Part shown: positions 48,209 to 56,397 of the stretch, piece after piece
How positions within the stretch are numbered: position 1 is the first letter of the stretch
Layout: the number at the start of each line of letters is the position of its first letter
Assembly (NCBI RefSeq): GCF_014931605.1
Contig: NZ_CP053382.1
Location: 868,001 to 932,000, forward strand
Source: Halomonas sp. MCCC 1A13316
Lineage (GTDB): Bacteria > Pseudomonadota > Gammaproteobacteria > Pseudomonadales > Halomonadaceae
Reading direction: 5' to 3'
Length of the DNA stretch: 64,000 bases
Position numbers and translations under genes: made by a program
The notes under the pieces: generated by a model
Database searches by the model: none
Seen by the model: only the letters and a program-made list of their open reading frames with translations
Told to the model about the DNA's origin: nothing

Positions 48209-48871
48209 ATGGCTTTTGCCCAGAAATTCATCGTTGCCGATGACCATCCGCTGTTCCGTGCAGCGCTGACGCAGGCGCTGCGCCAGCTGGCGCCACAGGC
48301 CGAGATCGTCGAGGCCGATACCATGGAGGCGACTTGCGAGGTCGTTATTCGCCACCCAGATGCTGATCTGATCCTGCTCGACCTGCACATGCCGGGCGCC
48401 CATGGCTTTTCCGGTCTGATCCAACTGCGGGGGCAGACACCGGACATTCCGGTGGCGGTGGTTTCCGGCAGCGACGAGCCCCATGTGGTGCGTCGCGCGA
48501 TCGACTACGGGGCTTCAGGCTTCATTCCCAAGTCGTCATCGCTGCAGTTGATCGCCGAAGCGGTCGGCGAGATCCTCGACGGCGAGGTATGGTTGCCCCA
48601 GGAACTGGCCGACTCGCTGGGCGATGCCAACGAGGAAGAGACCCGTTTCGCCGAGGCTATCGCCTCCTTGACGCCGCAGCAATTCCGGGTGCTCAACATG
48701 CTCACCGAGGGCCTGCTCAACAAGCAGATCGCCTATGAGCTGAACGTCTCCGAGGCCACCATCAAGGCCCACGTCACCGCCATCCTGCGCAAGCTGGGCG
48801 TACATTCACGCACCCAGGCGGTCATCGCGGCCCAGAAGCTTGAGGTTGAGCCGCCCAAGGTGGAATCCTAG
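48209..48871 (+). CDS. crbR: NarL/LuxR-family response regulator, CrbR/ErdR-like
   Basis: A 220-residue response regulator: receiver domain (residues 6-125; Asp11, Asp12, phospho-acceptor Asp58 in LILLDLHMPG, conserved Lys in IPKSSS) and a C-terminal LuxR helix-turn-helix (about 153-215; NKQIAYELNVSEATIKAHV). The start at 48209 (MAFAQKF) has GGAGGAGAA upstream. It lies convergent to a SLC5-type hybrid kinase, matching the CrbS/CrbR system of Vibrio and MxtR/ErdR of Pseudomonas, which activates acs and acetate transport. The name rests on context and domain match. The stop codon is the first triplet of a 14-bp tandem repeat. Confidence 0.85.
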   Translation: MAFAQKFIVADDHPLFRAALTQALRQLAPQAEIVEADTMEATCEVVIRHPDADLILLDLHMPGAHGFSGLIQLRGQTPDIPVAVVSGSDEPHVVRRAIDYGASGFIPKSSSLQLIAEAVGEILDGEVWLPQELADSLGDANEEETRFAEAIASLTPQQFRVLNMLTEGLLNKQIAYELNVSEATIKAHVTAILRKLGVHSRTQAVIAAQKLEVEPPKVES

Positions 48872-48952
48872 CTTTGCGCTGTTAGCTTTGCGCTGTTAGC
48901 TTTGCGCTGTTAGCTTTGCGCTGTTAGCTTTGCGCTGTTAGCTCTGAGCTGT
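48869..48952. repeat. Six tandem copies of a 14-bp unit at the crbR stop codon
   Basis: TAGCTTTGCGCTGT is repeated five times without a mismatch (48869-48938), followed by a sixth copy with two changes (48939-48952). The first TAG is the crbR stop. A 14-base period shifts frame each time, so it is not coding. It directly precedes the terminator hairpin. Confidence 0.95.
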
Positions 48953-48955
48953 TAG

Positions 48956-48994
48956 CGAGGGGCCTACGACAATGTCGTAGGCCCCTCGTGTTTT
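48956..48994. terminator. Bidirectional terminator between crbR and crbS
   Basis: A perfect 15-bp stem (CGAGGGGCCTACGAC and its complement) with an AAT loop at 48956-48988 is followed by TGTTTTG on the plus strand. It lies between the convergent regulator and kinase genes. Confidence 0.85.
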
Positions 48995-49018
48995 GCATGA
49001 TGCCGGTTGCTCGTTGCG

Positions 49019-52000
49019 TTAGGCGCTAGGCGCTCGACTGGCCTGCAGAGTGCGGGTCAGCAGGGCACGCAGGGCGGCGGGGCGAACCGGCTTCTGCAGC
49101 AGGTGGTAGCCGCTGCGGCGGATCTCCTCGGCCACTTCCTCGGTTCGGTCGGCGGTGATCACGATGCCAGGCACTGCGCCCTGCAACCGTTCGATCAGCG
49201 CTTCCAGTGCCATCAGGCCGGTCACTTCGTTGTCGAGGTGATAATCGGCCAGTATCGCATCCGGTTCGCCATCCAGATTGCGCAGAATCGACTTGGCACC
49301 GCCGATAGTCGTCGCGGTGAAGACCTCACAGCCCCAGCCCGAGAGCATCGCCTTCATACCCTCGAGAATGAGTGTCTCGTTGTCGATGCACAGGATCCGT
49401 GTACCGACCAGCTTGTTGCCCACGCGCCGCGGCGAGGCCGCTTCTTCGGCGCGCTCGGCCTCGCTGCGTGCGGCCACCACGGGTACGCTGACCGAGAACA
49501 TGGTACCGATGCCCTCGCGGGAGAAAACCTTGATCGGGTGATCGAGCACACGGCTCATGCGGTCGGCGATCGACAGCCCCAGCCCCAGTCCCTTCTCGCT
49601 CTCCTTATGCCGTGAAGCCTGATCCAGGCGACGAAATTCCTGGAAGATTTCCGCCTGCTTGGACTCGGGGATACCCGGGCCTGAATCCCATACCTCGATG
49701 GTCAGGCGCGCACCGCGACGTCGGCAGCCCAGCAGTACCCGGCCCTCCTGGGTGTAGCGCAGTGCGTTCGACAGGAAGTTCTGCACGATCCGCCGCAACA
49801 TCTGAGGATCGCTGTCGACCCAGGAGCGGGTCGGCACCACGACCAGATCGAGGCCGCGCTCCTCGGCCATGACTTCGAATTCGGCGCGCAGCGGACGGAA
49901 GATGTCGGACAGCGCGAAGTGGTTGCGCCGCGGGGTGAGGGCACCGGCGTCGAGCTTGGAGATGTCGAGCAAGGTGCCGAGAAGCTCTTCTGCAGCCTGC
50001 AACGAGTTGTCGATATGGCCGATGGTGCGCTTCATGTCCTCGGTCTCCATCTCCTGGGACAGCGCCGAGGTGAACAGGCGCGCCGCATTCAGCGGCTGCA
50101 GCAGGTCGTGGCTGGCGGCGGCGAGAAAGCGGGTCTTGGAGGCATTGGCATCCTCCGCCACCTGCTTGGCCTGGCGCAGGGCCTGTTCGGCCTCGGCCCG
50201 TACCCGGTTTTCCTGGCGCAGTGCGGTATTGGCTTCCGACAGTGCCTGGGTACGTTCGCGCACCCGTTCTTCCAGGGTCTCGTTGGTCTCCTTCAGGGCG
50301 ATTTCGGCCAGGCGCCGCTCGGTGATGTCCTGATAGAGGGCAAAGAAACCAAGGATGGTACCGCTGTCGCCGAAGTGCGGGGTATAGGTCACCAGCATGT
50401 AGCGCAGGTCGTCGCCTAGGCGCAGCGACACTTCGAAATTGACTCGTTCGCCGGCCAGCGCCCGTTGGATCCAAGGCTCGCGCTCGAGCGCCATCCGGTC
50501 GTTGATGACACTATTGACGTGCTTGCCGATGACCTCGTTGCGGTCGATGCCGAAAGCCTGCTCGTAGGCGCGATTGGTGAAGAGGTAGCGGCACTCCTTG
50601 TCGAAGTAGGCGATCAGCGCAGGCACGTTGTCGGTATAGATGCGGATGTTGTTCTCGGAACGTATCAGCGCTTCCTCGATGCGCTTCTGCTGGGTGATGT
50701 CCTGGTAGGTATAGACGAAGCCGCCGCCCGGCATGGGGTTGCCCTGTACCTCGAGCACGCTGCCATCCTGACGGTAGCGCACGTAGCGATGGGGTTGGCC
50801 GTCACGAATGTTGTCGATCAGCAGCTGCACGTGTTCTTCCGGGTCGCCGGGCCCGTATTCGCCGTTATGCGCGTTGTAGCGGAATATCTTGTCCATTGGC
50901 GCACCGACCCGGATCAGGTGATCGGGGAAACGGAACAGTTCCAGATAGCGCTGGTTCCACACCACCAGGCGCATGTTCTGGTCGACTACGCTGATGCCTT
51001 GGTTGATGTTTTCGATGGTTGCCTGCAGCAGGGCGCGGTTGAACTCCAGCACCTGGGAGGCTTCGTCGACGATGGAGATCACGTCGGAGATGCCGATGCC
51101 GCGTCCCTGCAGTGCCGAGTTGACCACGATGCGCGCCGAGGAGGCTCCCAGCACCGAAGCCAGGAAGCGTTCGGTGAACTGGATGACGTCGATGGAGGCG
51201 CGGTTGCCGTCCTCCAGCGGTTTGCCGGCACGCCGGGCGTAGTCGTCGAAGGCGCGAGCCACCTGGCCGGCACCGAGGAAGCGCTCGCACAAGACCTTGA
51301 GGTCGCCGACGGTGGTGGCGCCGGTCCAGGGGCGGTTGACTGAGGTCTGGCGGGTTTCGACGCTGTCGACGAACAGCGAGGCCTGGATGCGTTCGACCAC
51401 TCGCTGCGAGGTGACCTGGGAAACGAAGATGTAGCAGAACAGATTGACCCCGAGCGAGAGCATCACGCCATGGGTGAAGGAGTCGCCGAAGTTGAGTCCG
51501 AACAGTGCCGTGGGGGTCAGCCAGGGGTGGCCGAAAGGGCCGCCGGTTAGCCAGTCGGCCGGCAGCACACCAGCCTGGATCATCCCCGGCATGAGCAGGC
51601 TGTAGGTCCAGATGGCGAAACCGGCATTCATGCCCACCACCACGCCGAGCCGATTGCCACGCTTCCAGTAGAGCCCACCGATCAGCGCGGGAGCGAACTG
51701 GGCCGCTGCGGCAAAGGAGAGCATGCCGATCGATGCCAGCGAGGTGAACTCGCCGATCAGTTGGTAAAAGCCGTAGGCCAGCGCCAGGATAACGCCGATG
51801 GTGATGCGCCGAGCCTGGAGCACCAGGCGTCCATAGTCGCGTGGGCGGGCATCCAGCCAGCGCAGGCGGAACAGCAGCGGAATCACGATCTCGTTGGAAA
51901 TCATGATCGACACGGCGACCGTGGCCACGATGACCATGCCGGTCGCCGCGGAGAAACCGCCGATATAGGTGAGCAGGGTCAGCCACTGCTGGCCGGCAGC

Positions 52001-52966
52001 CATCGGGAGCGCCAGCACGAAAGTGTCGGGCTCCACCGAGCCGTCGGGGAACAGGGCCAGGCCCGCAGCAGCAATGGGCAAAATGAAAAAGGCGAAGGCC
52101 ACCAGGTAGAGCGGAAACAACCAGCGTGCCTTGGAGGCATCGTTGGGGTGGGTGTTCTCTACCACGGCGACGTGGAACTGGCGCGGCAGGCAGAAAATTG
52201 CCAGCATCGCCAGCAGCGTCTGAGCCCAGAAGCCGCGACCGAAGTCCTGGTCGGCTAGCTGGCGCTGAAGCTCCATCTGCGTATCGGCCAGCGCCATGAG
52301 CTCACCGAGCCCATCGAACATGCCCCAGGTGACGTAGGCGCCGAGCAGCAGGAAAGCCAGCAGCTTGACCATCGACTCGAAAGCGACGGCGTGGATCAAC
52401 CCCTCGTGATGTTCGGTGGCATCGGTATGGCGAGTGCCGAACAGAATGGCGAACGCGGCCATCACGATGGCAACGAAGAAGGCCGTATCGGCAAAGAGCG
52501 GGGTGTGTGTGATGTCGGCGGCATCGGTCAGCACGGCGAACGAGGTCGACACGGCCTTCAACTGCAGGGCAATGTAGGGCAGCGTGCCGATCAGCGCGAC
52601 CAGGCTGGCGAAGGCCGCCAGAGACTGCGCCTTGCCGTAACGCGAGGCGATGAAGTCGGCAATCGACGTGATGTTCTGCCGTTTGGCCACGCGAATCATC
52701 TTGGCCAGAATCGGCCAAAACAACAGGAAGGTCAGTATCGGTCCGACGTAGATGCTGGCAAAGGACCAGCCGGCAGTCGCCGCTTGGCCGACCGCACCGT
52801 AGAAACTCCAGGAGGTGCAGTAAATGGCCAATGCCAGAATGTAGATGACAGGCCGCTGGCGACTGGCGCCACGCCGACGAGCGTTACGATCGCCCAGCCA
52901 GGCGATGCCGAACAGGATGGCGATGTAGAGCAGTGATACGGCGATCAGCAGCCAACCGGCAAACAT
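49019..52966 (-). CDS. crbS: Hybrid sensor histidine kinase with sodium:solute symporter domain, CrbS/MxtR-like
   Basis: A 1315-residue sensor. Residues about 1-500 are a full SLC5/SSS-type transporter domain with roughly 13 membrane segments. Then come a STAC-like domain (about 548-620; VLCERFLGAGQVARAFDDY), two to three PAS domains (about 640-890; both ITQQKRIEEAL and ITERRLAEIAL end PAS-PAC units), a coiled coil, a HisKA domain (phospho-acceptor His953 in ASHDLLQPLNAARLF), a HATPase domain (about 1055-1165; NALRYT, DSGPGIP, GLGLGLSI) and a receiver (Asp1241 in ILADYHLD). This architecture is that of CrbS and MxtR, which control acetate metabolism. It converges on the CrbR-like regulator. 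Whether the N-terminal domain transports anything is unknown. Confidence 0.9.
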   Translation of the reverse strand: MFAGWLLIAVSLLYIAILFGIAWLGDRNARRRGASRQRPVIYILALAIYCTSWSFYGAVGQAATAGWSFASIYVGPILTFLLFWPILAKMIRVAKRQNITSIADFIASRYGKAQSLAAFASLVALIGTLPYIALQLKAVSTSFAVLTDAADITHTPLFADTAFFVAIVMAAFAILFGTRHTDATEHHEGLIHAVAFESMVKLLAFLLLGAYVTWGMFDGLGELMALADTQMELQRQLADQDFGRGFWAQTLLAMLAIFCLPRQFHVAVVENTHPNDASKARWLFPLYLVAFAFFILPIAAAGLALFPDGSVEPDTFVLALPMAAGQQWLTLLTYIGGFSAATGMVIVATVAVSIMISNEIVIPLLFRLRWLDARPRDYGRLVLQARRITIGVILALAYGFYQLIGEFTSLASIGMLSFAAAAQFAPALIGGLYWKRGNRLGVVVGMNAGFAIWTYSLLMPGMIQAGVLPADWLTGGPFGHPWLTPTALFGLNFGDSFTHGVMLSLGVNLFCYIFVSQVTSQRVVERIQASLFVDSVETRQTSVNRPWTGATTVGDLKVLCERFLGAGQVARAFDDYARRAGKPLEDGNRASIDVIQFTERFLASVLGASSARIVVNSALQGRGIGISDVISIVDEASQVLEFNRALLQATIENINQGISVVDQNMRLVVWNQRYLELFRFPDHLIRVGAPMDKIFRYNAHNGEYGPGDPEEHVQLLIDNIRDGQPHRYVRYRQDGSVLEVQGNPMPGGGFVYTYQDITQQKRIEEALIRSENNIRIYTDNVPALIAYFDKECRYLFTNRAYEQAFGIDRNEVIGKHVNSVINDRMALEREPWIQRALAGERVNFEVSLRLGDDLRYMLVTYTPHFGDSGTILGFFALYQDITERRLAEIALKETNETLEERVRERTQALSEANTALRQENRVRAEAEQALRQAKQVAEDANASKTRFLAAASHDLLQPLNAARLFTSALSQEMETEDMKRTIGHIDNSLQAAEELLGTLLDISKLDAGALTPRRNHFALSDIFRPLRAEFEVMAEERGLDLVVVPTRSWVDSDPQMLRRIVQNFLSNALRYTQEGRVLLGCRRRGARLTIEVWDSGPGIPESKQAEIFQEFRRLDQASRHKESEKGLGLGLSIADRMSRVLDHPIKVFSREGIGTMFSVSVPVVAARSEAERAEEAASPRRVGNKLVGTRILCIDNETLILEGMKAMLSGWGCEVFTATTIGGAKSILRNLDGEPDAILADYHLDNEVTGLMALEALIERLQGAVPGIVITADRTEEVAEEIRRSGYHLLQKPVRPAALRALLTRTLQASRAPSA

Positions 52967-53043
52967 GCGCTTCCCCCCAGAAGATTGCCGACCATTCTAA
53001 AGGGTATTGCGACGCAAGGGCACGTGCCGGGCCGTTGGAGGCG

Positions 53044-53559
53044 TTACCCGTTGACGCAGACCGCCTCGTAAAGCCGTGAGGAAGAGTCCACTTCGCGTAG
53101 AGCCTGCAAGTTCGGGCTGGGCTCTTCGCCAACCAGTGGCACCATTTCCTGGGTCTTGCAGTTCATTAAATAGAGCTGATGATCCAGACGGTCCATGTAC
53201 TCCTTCTCGAAGCGATAAAGGATGAATTCGACCAGGGGATCCCCCTCGGCTTCCATCTGCCTCATGCTGCTCCGATCGACCACGCTGAAGCCGACTGTCA
53301 GGGGGACGGCATAGGTCCAGGGGCGCCAGAACATGCGCTCTTCCTCGGTGTCGACCACCTGCGCCGTCGCCGGCAACTGGCTGCGCTTGTGCTCGAACCA
53401 GCTGTACTCGTGATTAATCTGGTAGCCGAGGATGCCCAGGCCAGCGAAGACAGGGACGATCCAGCGGGGCAGCCGCTTGCCGCTCAGGGTTCGGAGCAGC
53501 AGTCCGACGCCCGCAGCGCCCAGTCCGGCGAAGACCGCCGCAATCAAGTGCCAAATCAT
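53044..53559 (-). CDS. Uncharacterised membrane-anchored protein
   Basis: A 171-residue protein. The start at 53559 (MIWHLIAAVFAGLGAAG) has AGGAAG upstream. Two hydrophobic helices (about residues 2-22 and 33-50) are followed by a soluble domain of about 120 residues with ATAQVVDTEEERMFWRPWTYAVPL near its start, shown as QVVDTEEERMFWRPWTYA, and cysteines at NCKTQEMV and EAVCVNG that could form a disulfide. The pattern 'MNCKTQEMV' recalls a surface-adhesin-E-like outline, but I do not recognise the family. It sits between the kinase gene and the symporter gene, on the same strand as both. Confidence 0.75.
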   Translation of the reverse strand: MIWHLIAAVFAGLGAAGVGLLLRTLSGKRLPRWIVPVFAGLGILGYQINHEYSWFEHKRSQLPATAQVVDTEEERMFWRPWTYAVPLTVGFSVVDRSSMRQMEAEGDPLVEFILYRFEKEYMDRLDHQLYLMNCKTQEMVPLVGEEPSPNLQALREVDSSSRLYEAVCVNG

Positions 53560-53653
53560 GTTGGTAACTTCCTGACAGCCATCGGGCTTCCCGAAGGAAG
53601 CCCGATGTGAGATGGGTTTCGGCACCGGGACGGCGCCGGGGTGGGATTATGAC

Positions 53654-55435
53654 TCAGTGGTCGACCGCCATGCCAGCTCCCTTCGGATAGCGCACGCTTT
53701 CCACCAGATCCTGGATCTCCTGGGGCGGTGCCTGGGTCGCCTTGGAAGCGGCGAAGGCCACGGCGAAGTTGATGATGGCACCGATCGCGCCGATGGACAG
53801 CGGCGAAATGCCCAGCACCCAGTTGTCCGGGGTATCCGGCAGGTTATTTGTGCCCGGGATGAAGAACCAGCCCTTGTAGACGAAGATGTACGCCAGGGTG
53901 AAGACCAGGCCGGACAGCATGCCGGCGACGGCGCCAACGTTGTTCACCCGCTTGGAGAAGATCCCCATCATCAGTGCCGGGAACAGCGAGGCGGCGGCGA
54001 TACCGAAGGCCAGCGCCACCACCTGAGCGGCGAACCCTGGCGGGTTGGCCCCCAGGTAGGTGGCCACGACGATGGCCACGGACATCGAGATCCGCGCCGC
54101 CATCAGCTCGCCCTTCTCGGAGATGTTGGGGTTGATCGAGCCCTTGATCAGATCGTGACTGATCGCCGAGGAGATGGCCAGCAGCAGGCCCGCAGCAGTC
54201 GACAGGGCCGCCGCAAGACCGCCCGCGGCGATCAAGCCGATGACCCAGCCGGGCAGATTGGCGATCTCCGGGTTGGCCAGTACCAGAATATCGTTGTTGA
54301 CGGTCAGCTCGTTGCCTTCCCAGCCGCGATCGGTGAAGTCGGCGCTGCCGTTGTAGAACTGGATGCGGCCGTCGTCGTTCCTGTCCTCGAAGGCGATCAG
54401 GCCGGTTTCCTCCCAGGTGCGGATCCACTCGGGACGATCCTCGTAGAGGATGGGATTGGTGGCGGCGTCTTCCATGTTCTCGACCTGGCCCGCCATGTCC
54501 GGATAGATGGTGGTCATCAGGTTCAGGCGTGCCATGGAGGCCACGGCCGGTGCGGTCAGGTAGAGCAGGCCGATGAAGACCAGGGCCCAACCGGCGGACC
54601 AACGCGCGTCGGCCACCTTCGGCACGGTGAAGAAGCGGATGATGACGTGGGGCAGGCCGGCGGTGCCGATCATCAGCGTCAGGGTGAACAGCACCATGTT
54701 GAGCTTGTTGTCCACCATCGCCGTGTATTCATTGAAACCCAGTGCGGTGACCACCTCGTTGAGCTTGGCCAGCAGCGGCACGCCGGATTCGGCATGATCG
54801 GAGAACAGACCCAGAGGCGGAAGCGGGTTGCCGGTCAGTTCCAGTGAGATGAACACGGCAGGAATGGTATAGGCGATGATGAGTACGATGTACTGAGCCA
54901 CCTGGGTATAGGTGATGCCCTTCATGCCGCCCAGCACTGAATAGAAGAATACTACCACGGCAGCAATGATCAGGCCGGTAGTCGAATCGACCTCCAGGAA
55001 ACGGGAGAAGGCTACGCCCGCGCCCGCCATCTGACCGATGACGTAGGTCACCGAGGCCACGATCAAGCAGATCACCGCCACCAGTCGGGCCTGCTTGCTG
55101 TAGAAGCGGTCACCGATGAATTCGGGCACGGTGAACTTGCCGAATTTGCGCAGGTAGGGGGCCAACAGCATGGCCAGCAGTACGTACCCACCGGTCCAGC
55201 CCATGAGGAAGGTTGAGTTGGCATAGCCGCCGGCGGCGATGAGGCCCGCCATTGAGATGAACGATGCTGCCGACATCCAGTCGGCGCCGATCGCCATGCC
55301 GTTGGTGATCGGGTGAACCCCGCCGCCGGCGACATAGAAATCCTTCGTCGAGCCTGCCTTGGCCCAAATGGCGATGCCAATATAGATGGCAAAGGACGCG
55401 CCAACGAATAGCAGGTTGATGGCAAATTGACTCAT
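53654..55435 (-). CDS. Sodium:solute symporter, VC_2705-type large subunit (probable acetate/monocarboxylate uptake)
   Basis: A 593-residue SSS-family carrier with about 13 membrane segments. The family signature region is GGMKGITYTQVAQYIVL near residue 165, with AAGGLAAALSTAAGLLLAISSAISHDL (shown as GLAAALSTAAGLLLAISSA) near residue 400. It has a hydrophilic insert of about 75 residues (near 305-382) not found in E. coli ActP. This large form, paired with a DUF4212 small subunit, is the subfamily I know as VC_2705. Acetate is the likely substrate, judged by the nearby CrbS/R-like regulators and the operator shared with acs; it is not shown by sequence alone. The small subunit ends 6 bases upstream. 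Confidence 0.9.
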   Translation of the reverse strand: MSQFAINLLFVGASFAIYIGIAIWAKAGSTKDFYVAGGGVHPITNGMAIGADWMSAASFISMAGLIAAGGYANSTFLMGWTGGYVLLAMLLAPYLRKFGKFTVPEFIGDRFYSKQARLVAVICLIVASVTYVIGQMAGAGVAFSRFLEVDSTTGLIIAAVVVFFYSVLGGMKGITYTQVAQYIVLIIAYTIPAVFISLELTGNPLPPLGLFSDHAESGVPLLAKLNEVVTALGFNEYTAMVDNKLNMVLFTLTLMIGTAGLPHVIIRFFTVPKVADARWSAGWALVFIGLLYLTAPAVASMARLNLMTTIYPDMAGQVENMEDAATNPILYEDRPEWIRTWEETGLIAFEDRNDDGRIQFYNGSADFTDRGWEGNELTVNNDILVLANPEIANLPGWVIGLIAAGGLAAALSTAAGLLLAISSAISHDLIKGSINPNISEKGELMAARISMSVAIVVATYLGANPPGFAAQVVALAFGIAAASLFPALMMGIFSKRVNNVGAVAGMLSGLVFTLAYIFVYKGWFFIPGTNNLPDTPDNWVLGISPLSIGAIGAIINFAVAFAASKATQAPPQEIQDLVESVRYPKGAGMAVDH

Positions 55436-55441
55436 GCTGGA

Positions 55442-55702
55442 TTACTCCCCGAGGCCGAACTGCTGGTCGAGCCGATTCATCTTCCAGGCGTAGAAGAAGA
55501 TCAGCACGATGAAGGTCAGGATGGAGCCCTGTTGGGCAAACCAGAACCCGAGATCAGTACCGCCGACAGGAATTCCTGAAAGCAGGGGGCGGAACAGGAT
55601 GGCACAGCCGTAAGAGACGAATGCCCAGACGATCATGCAGCCGGTTATGAGGCGTAGGTTCGCCTTCCAGTATGCAGTGGCGTTGGATTTGTCATCAGCC
55701 AT
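55442..55702 (-). CDS. DUF4212 sodium:solute symporter small subunit
   Basis: An 86-residue membrane protein with two hydrophobic helices (LITGCMIVWAFVSYGCAILF and FWFAQQGSILTFIVLIFFYA). The motifs YWKANLRLI near the start, PLGFWFAQQGS-like sequence in the middle and KMNRLDQQFGL at the end fit DUF4212, the small partner of VC_2705-type symporters, rather than DUF485/YjcH, the ActP partner. The start at 55702 has GGAG; a GTG start at 55717 is possible. First gene of the symporter operon. Confidence 0.88.
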   Translation of the reverse strand: MADDKSNATAYWKANLRLITGCMIVWAFVSYGCAILFRPLLSGIPVGGTDLGFWFAQQGSILTFIVLIFFYAWKMNRLDQQFGLGE

Positions 55703-55952
55703 AGTGTTGCTCTCCACTTGTTTTTAAGGTTGGGAAGTCGTCAAGAGAGTTGCATGCTTCATCAGGGACGCACTAAGCGAGTCGAGTGGTAAGGACGATG
55801 ACGCTGGCCAGCGCCTGATGTTCCCATTCTCCCTGCGGACGAGCCGCACTTCCCACCACGTCTGGTTACCGATAGTCGAACCGCTTTATCAATGTGCGAT
55901 TGCCCTGAATGACACAGTGTCAATAGTGGTCAATAAATGTGGAAATTAAAAT

Positions 55953-55968
55953 CCCAGACTTTGGTATC
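55953..55968 (-). promoter_or_regulatory. Candidate operator of the symporter operon, shared with acs
   Basis: Read on the minus strand: GATACCAAAGTCTGGG. It matches the acs site at 35555-35570 at 13 of 16 positions and has the same orientation relative to its gene. A possible -10 (TTTATT) begins 15 bases downstream. The start codon is 250 bases away, leaving a long leader. Binding by the CrbR-like regulator is inferred. Confidence 0.5.
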
Positions 55969-56074
55969 ATGAGCAAACTATAATGATCTTATTGATTATT
56001 TTTCCCTTTTAAAACAGTAAGTTAATTTTCATTCTCTCAGGGGTAGAGGCGGTTGCTTCTGATCCGATAGGACG

Positions 56075-56133
56075 ATTGTCTAGCGTTGGACTTTTGTCTA
56101 TATCCTTCATTGTAAGACCATTGTCTAGTCTTA
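56075..56133 (+). repeat. Cluster of TTGTCTA repeats with an inverted repeat
   Basis: TTGTCTA occurs at 56076, 56094 and 56121 (18 and 27 bases apart), two of them as ATTGTCTAG. A degenerate TTGGTCTA follows at 56166. The third copy lies inside TAAGAC-N9-GTCTTA (56113-56133), a perfect 6-bp inverted repeat. They lie 265-323 bases before the plus-strand gene at 56398. Possible binding sites of a regulator acting on that gene. Confidence 0.5.
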
Positions 56134-56397
56134 GGTGCGACACAGGAAGTCTCCTCCCTTTGACGTTGGTCTAGGTTATGTCCTGAAAGTAGGGGCTGTT
56201 ATTCTGCCTCAAGAAGTCCGGTTCGATACCAGTGGCATCGAAATAGAGTGGAATTGTTTTCCTATTGTTTCAGGCGACAGGGATGTGCATGGCATGGGCT
56301 TGGGTTTCCCCTTGGTACTGTGACCTGCTCGCCAGGCCTCCTTTCAGACTCGTTCGGGTGCTGACGGCGATGGCGGCCGCACAACGAGGGCTCCAAC

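Larger units (their letters stand above)
55703..56397. promoter_or_regulatory. Long AT-rich regulatory region between the symporter operon and the nucleotidyltransferase gene
   Basis: At 695 bases this is the longest gene-free stretch in the window and is much AT-richer than average between about 55870 and 56260. It contains the acs-like site (55953-55968), the palindrome TGACACAGTGTCA (55910-55922), and a cluster of TTGTCTA copies (56075-56133). On the minus strand TTTATT at 55937-55932 is a possible -10 for the symporter operon. No open frame in it looks coding. Confidence 0.55.

Noticed and set aside
47891..48484. N-terminal extension of the KGG gene
   Set aside because: It would overlap the response-regulator gene on the other strand, has no family similarity, and the ATG at 47890 has an AAGGAG site.
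48869..48952. 14-bp repeats as a CRISPR array
   Set aside because: The units are directly adjacent with no spacers, are too short, and no cas gene is present.
55442..55717. Small symporter subunit as DUF485/YjcH
   Set aside because: The FWFAQQGS motif and KMNRLDQQFG ending fit DUF4212, and the large subunit is of the matching long VC_2705 type.
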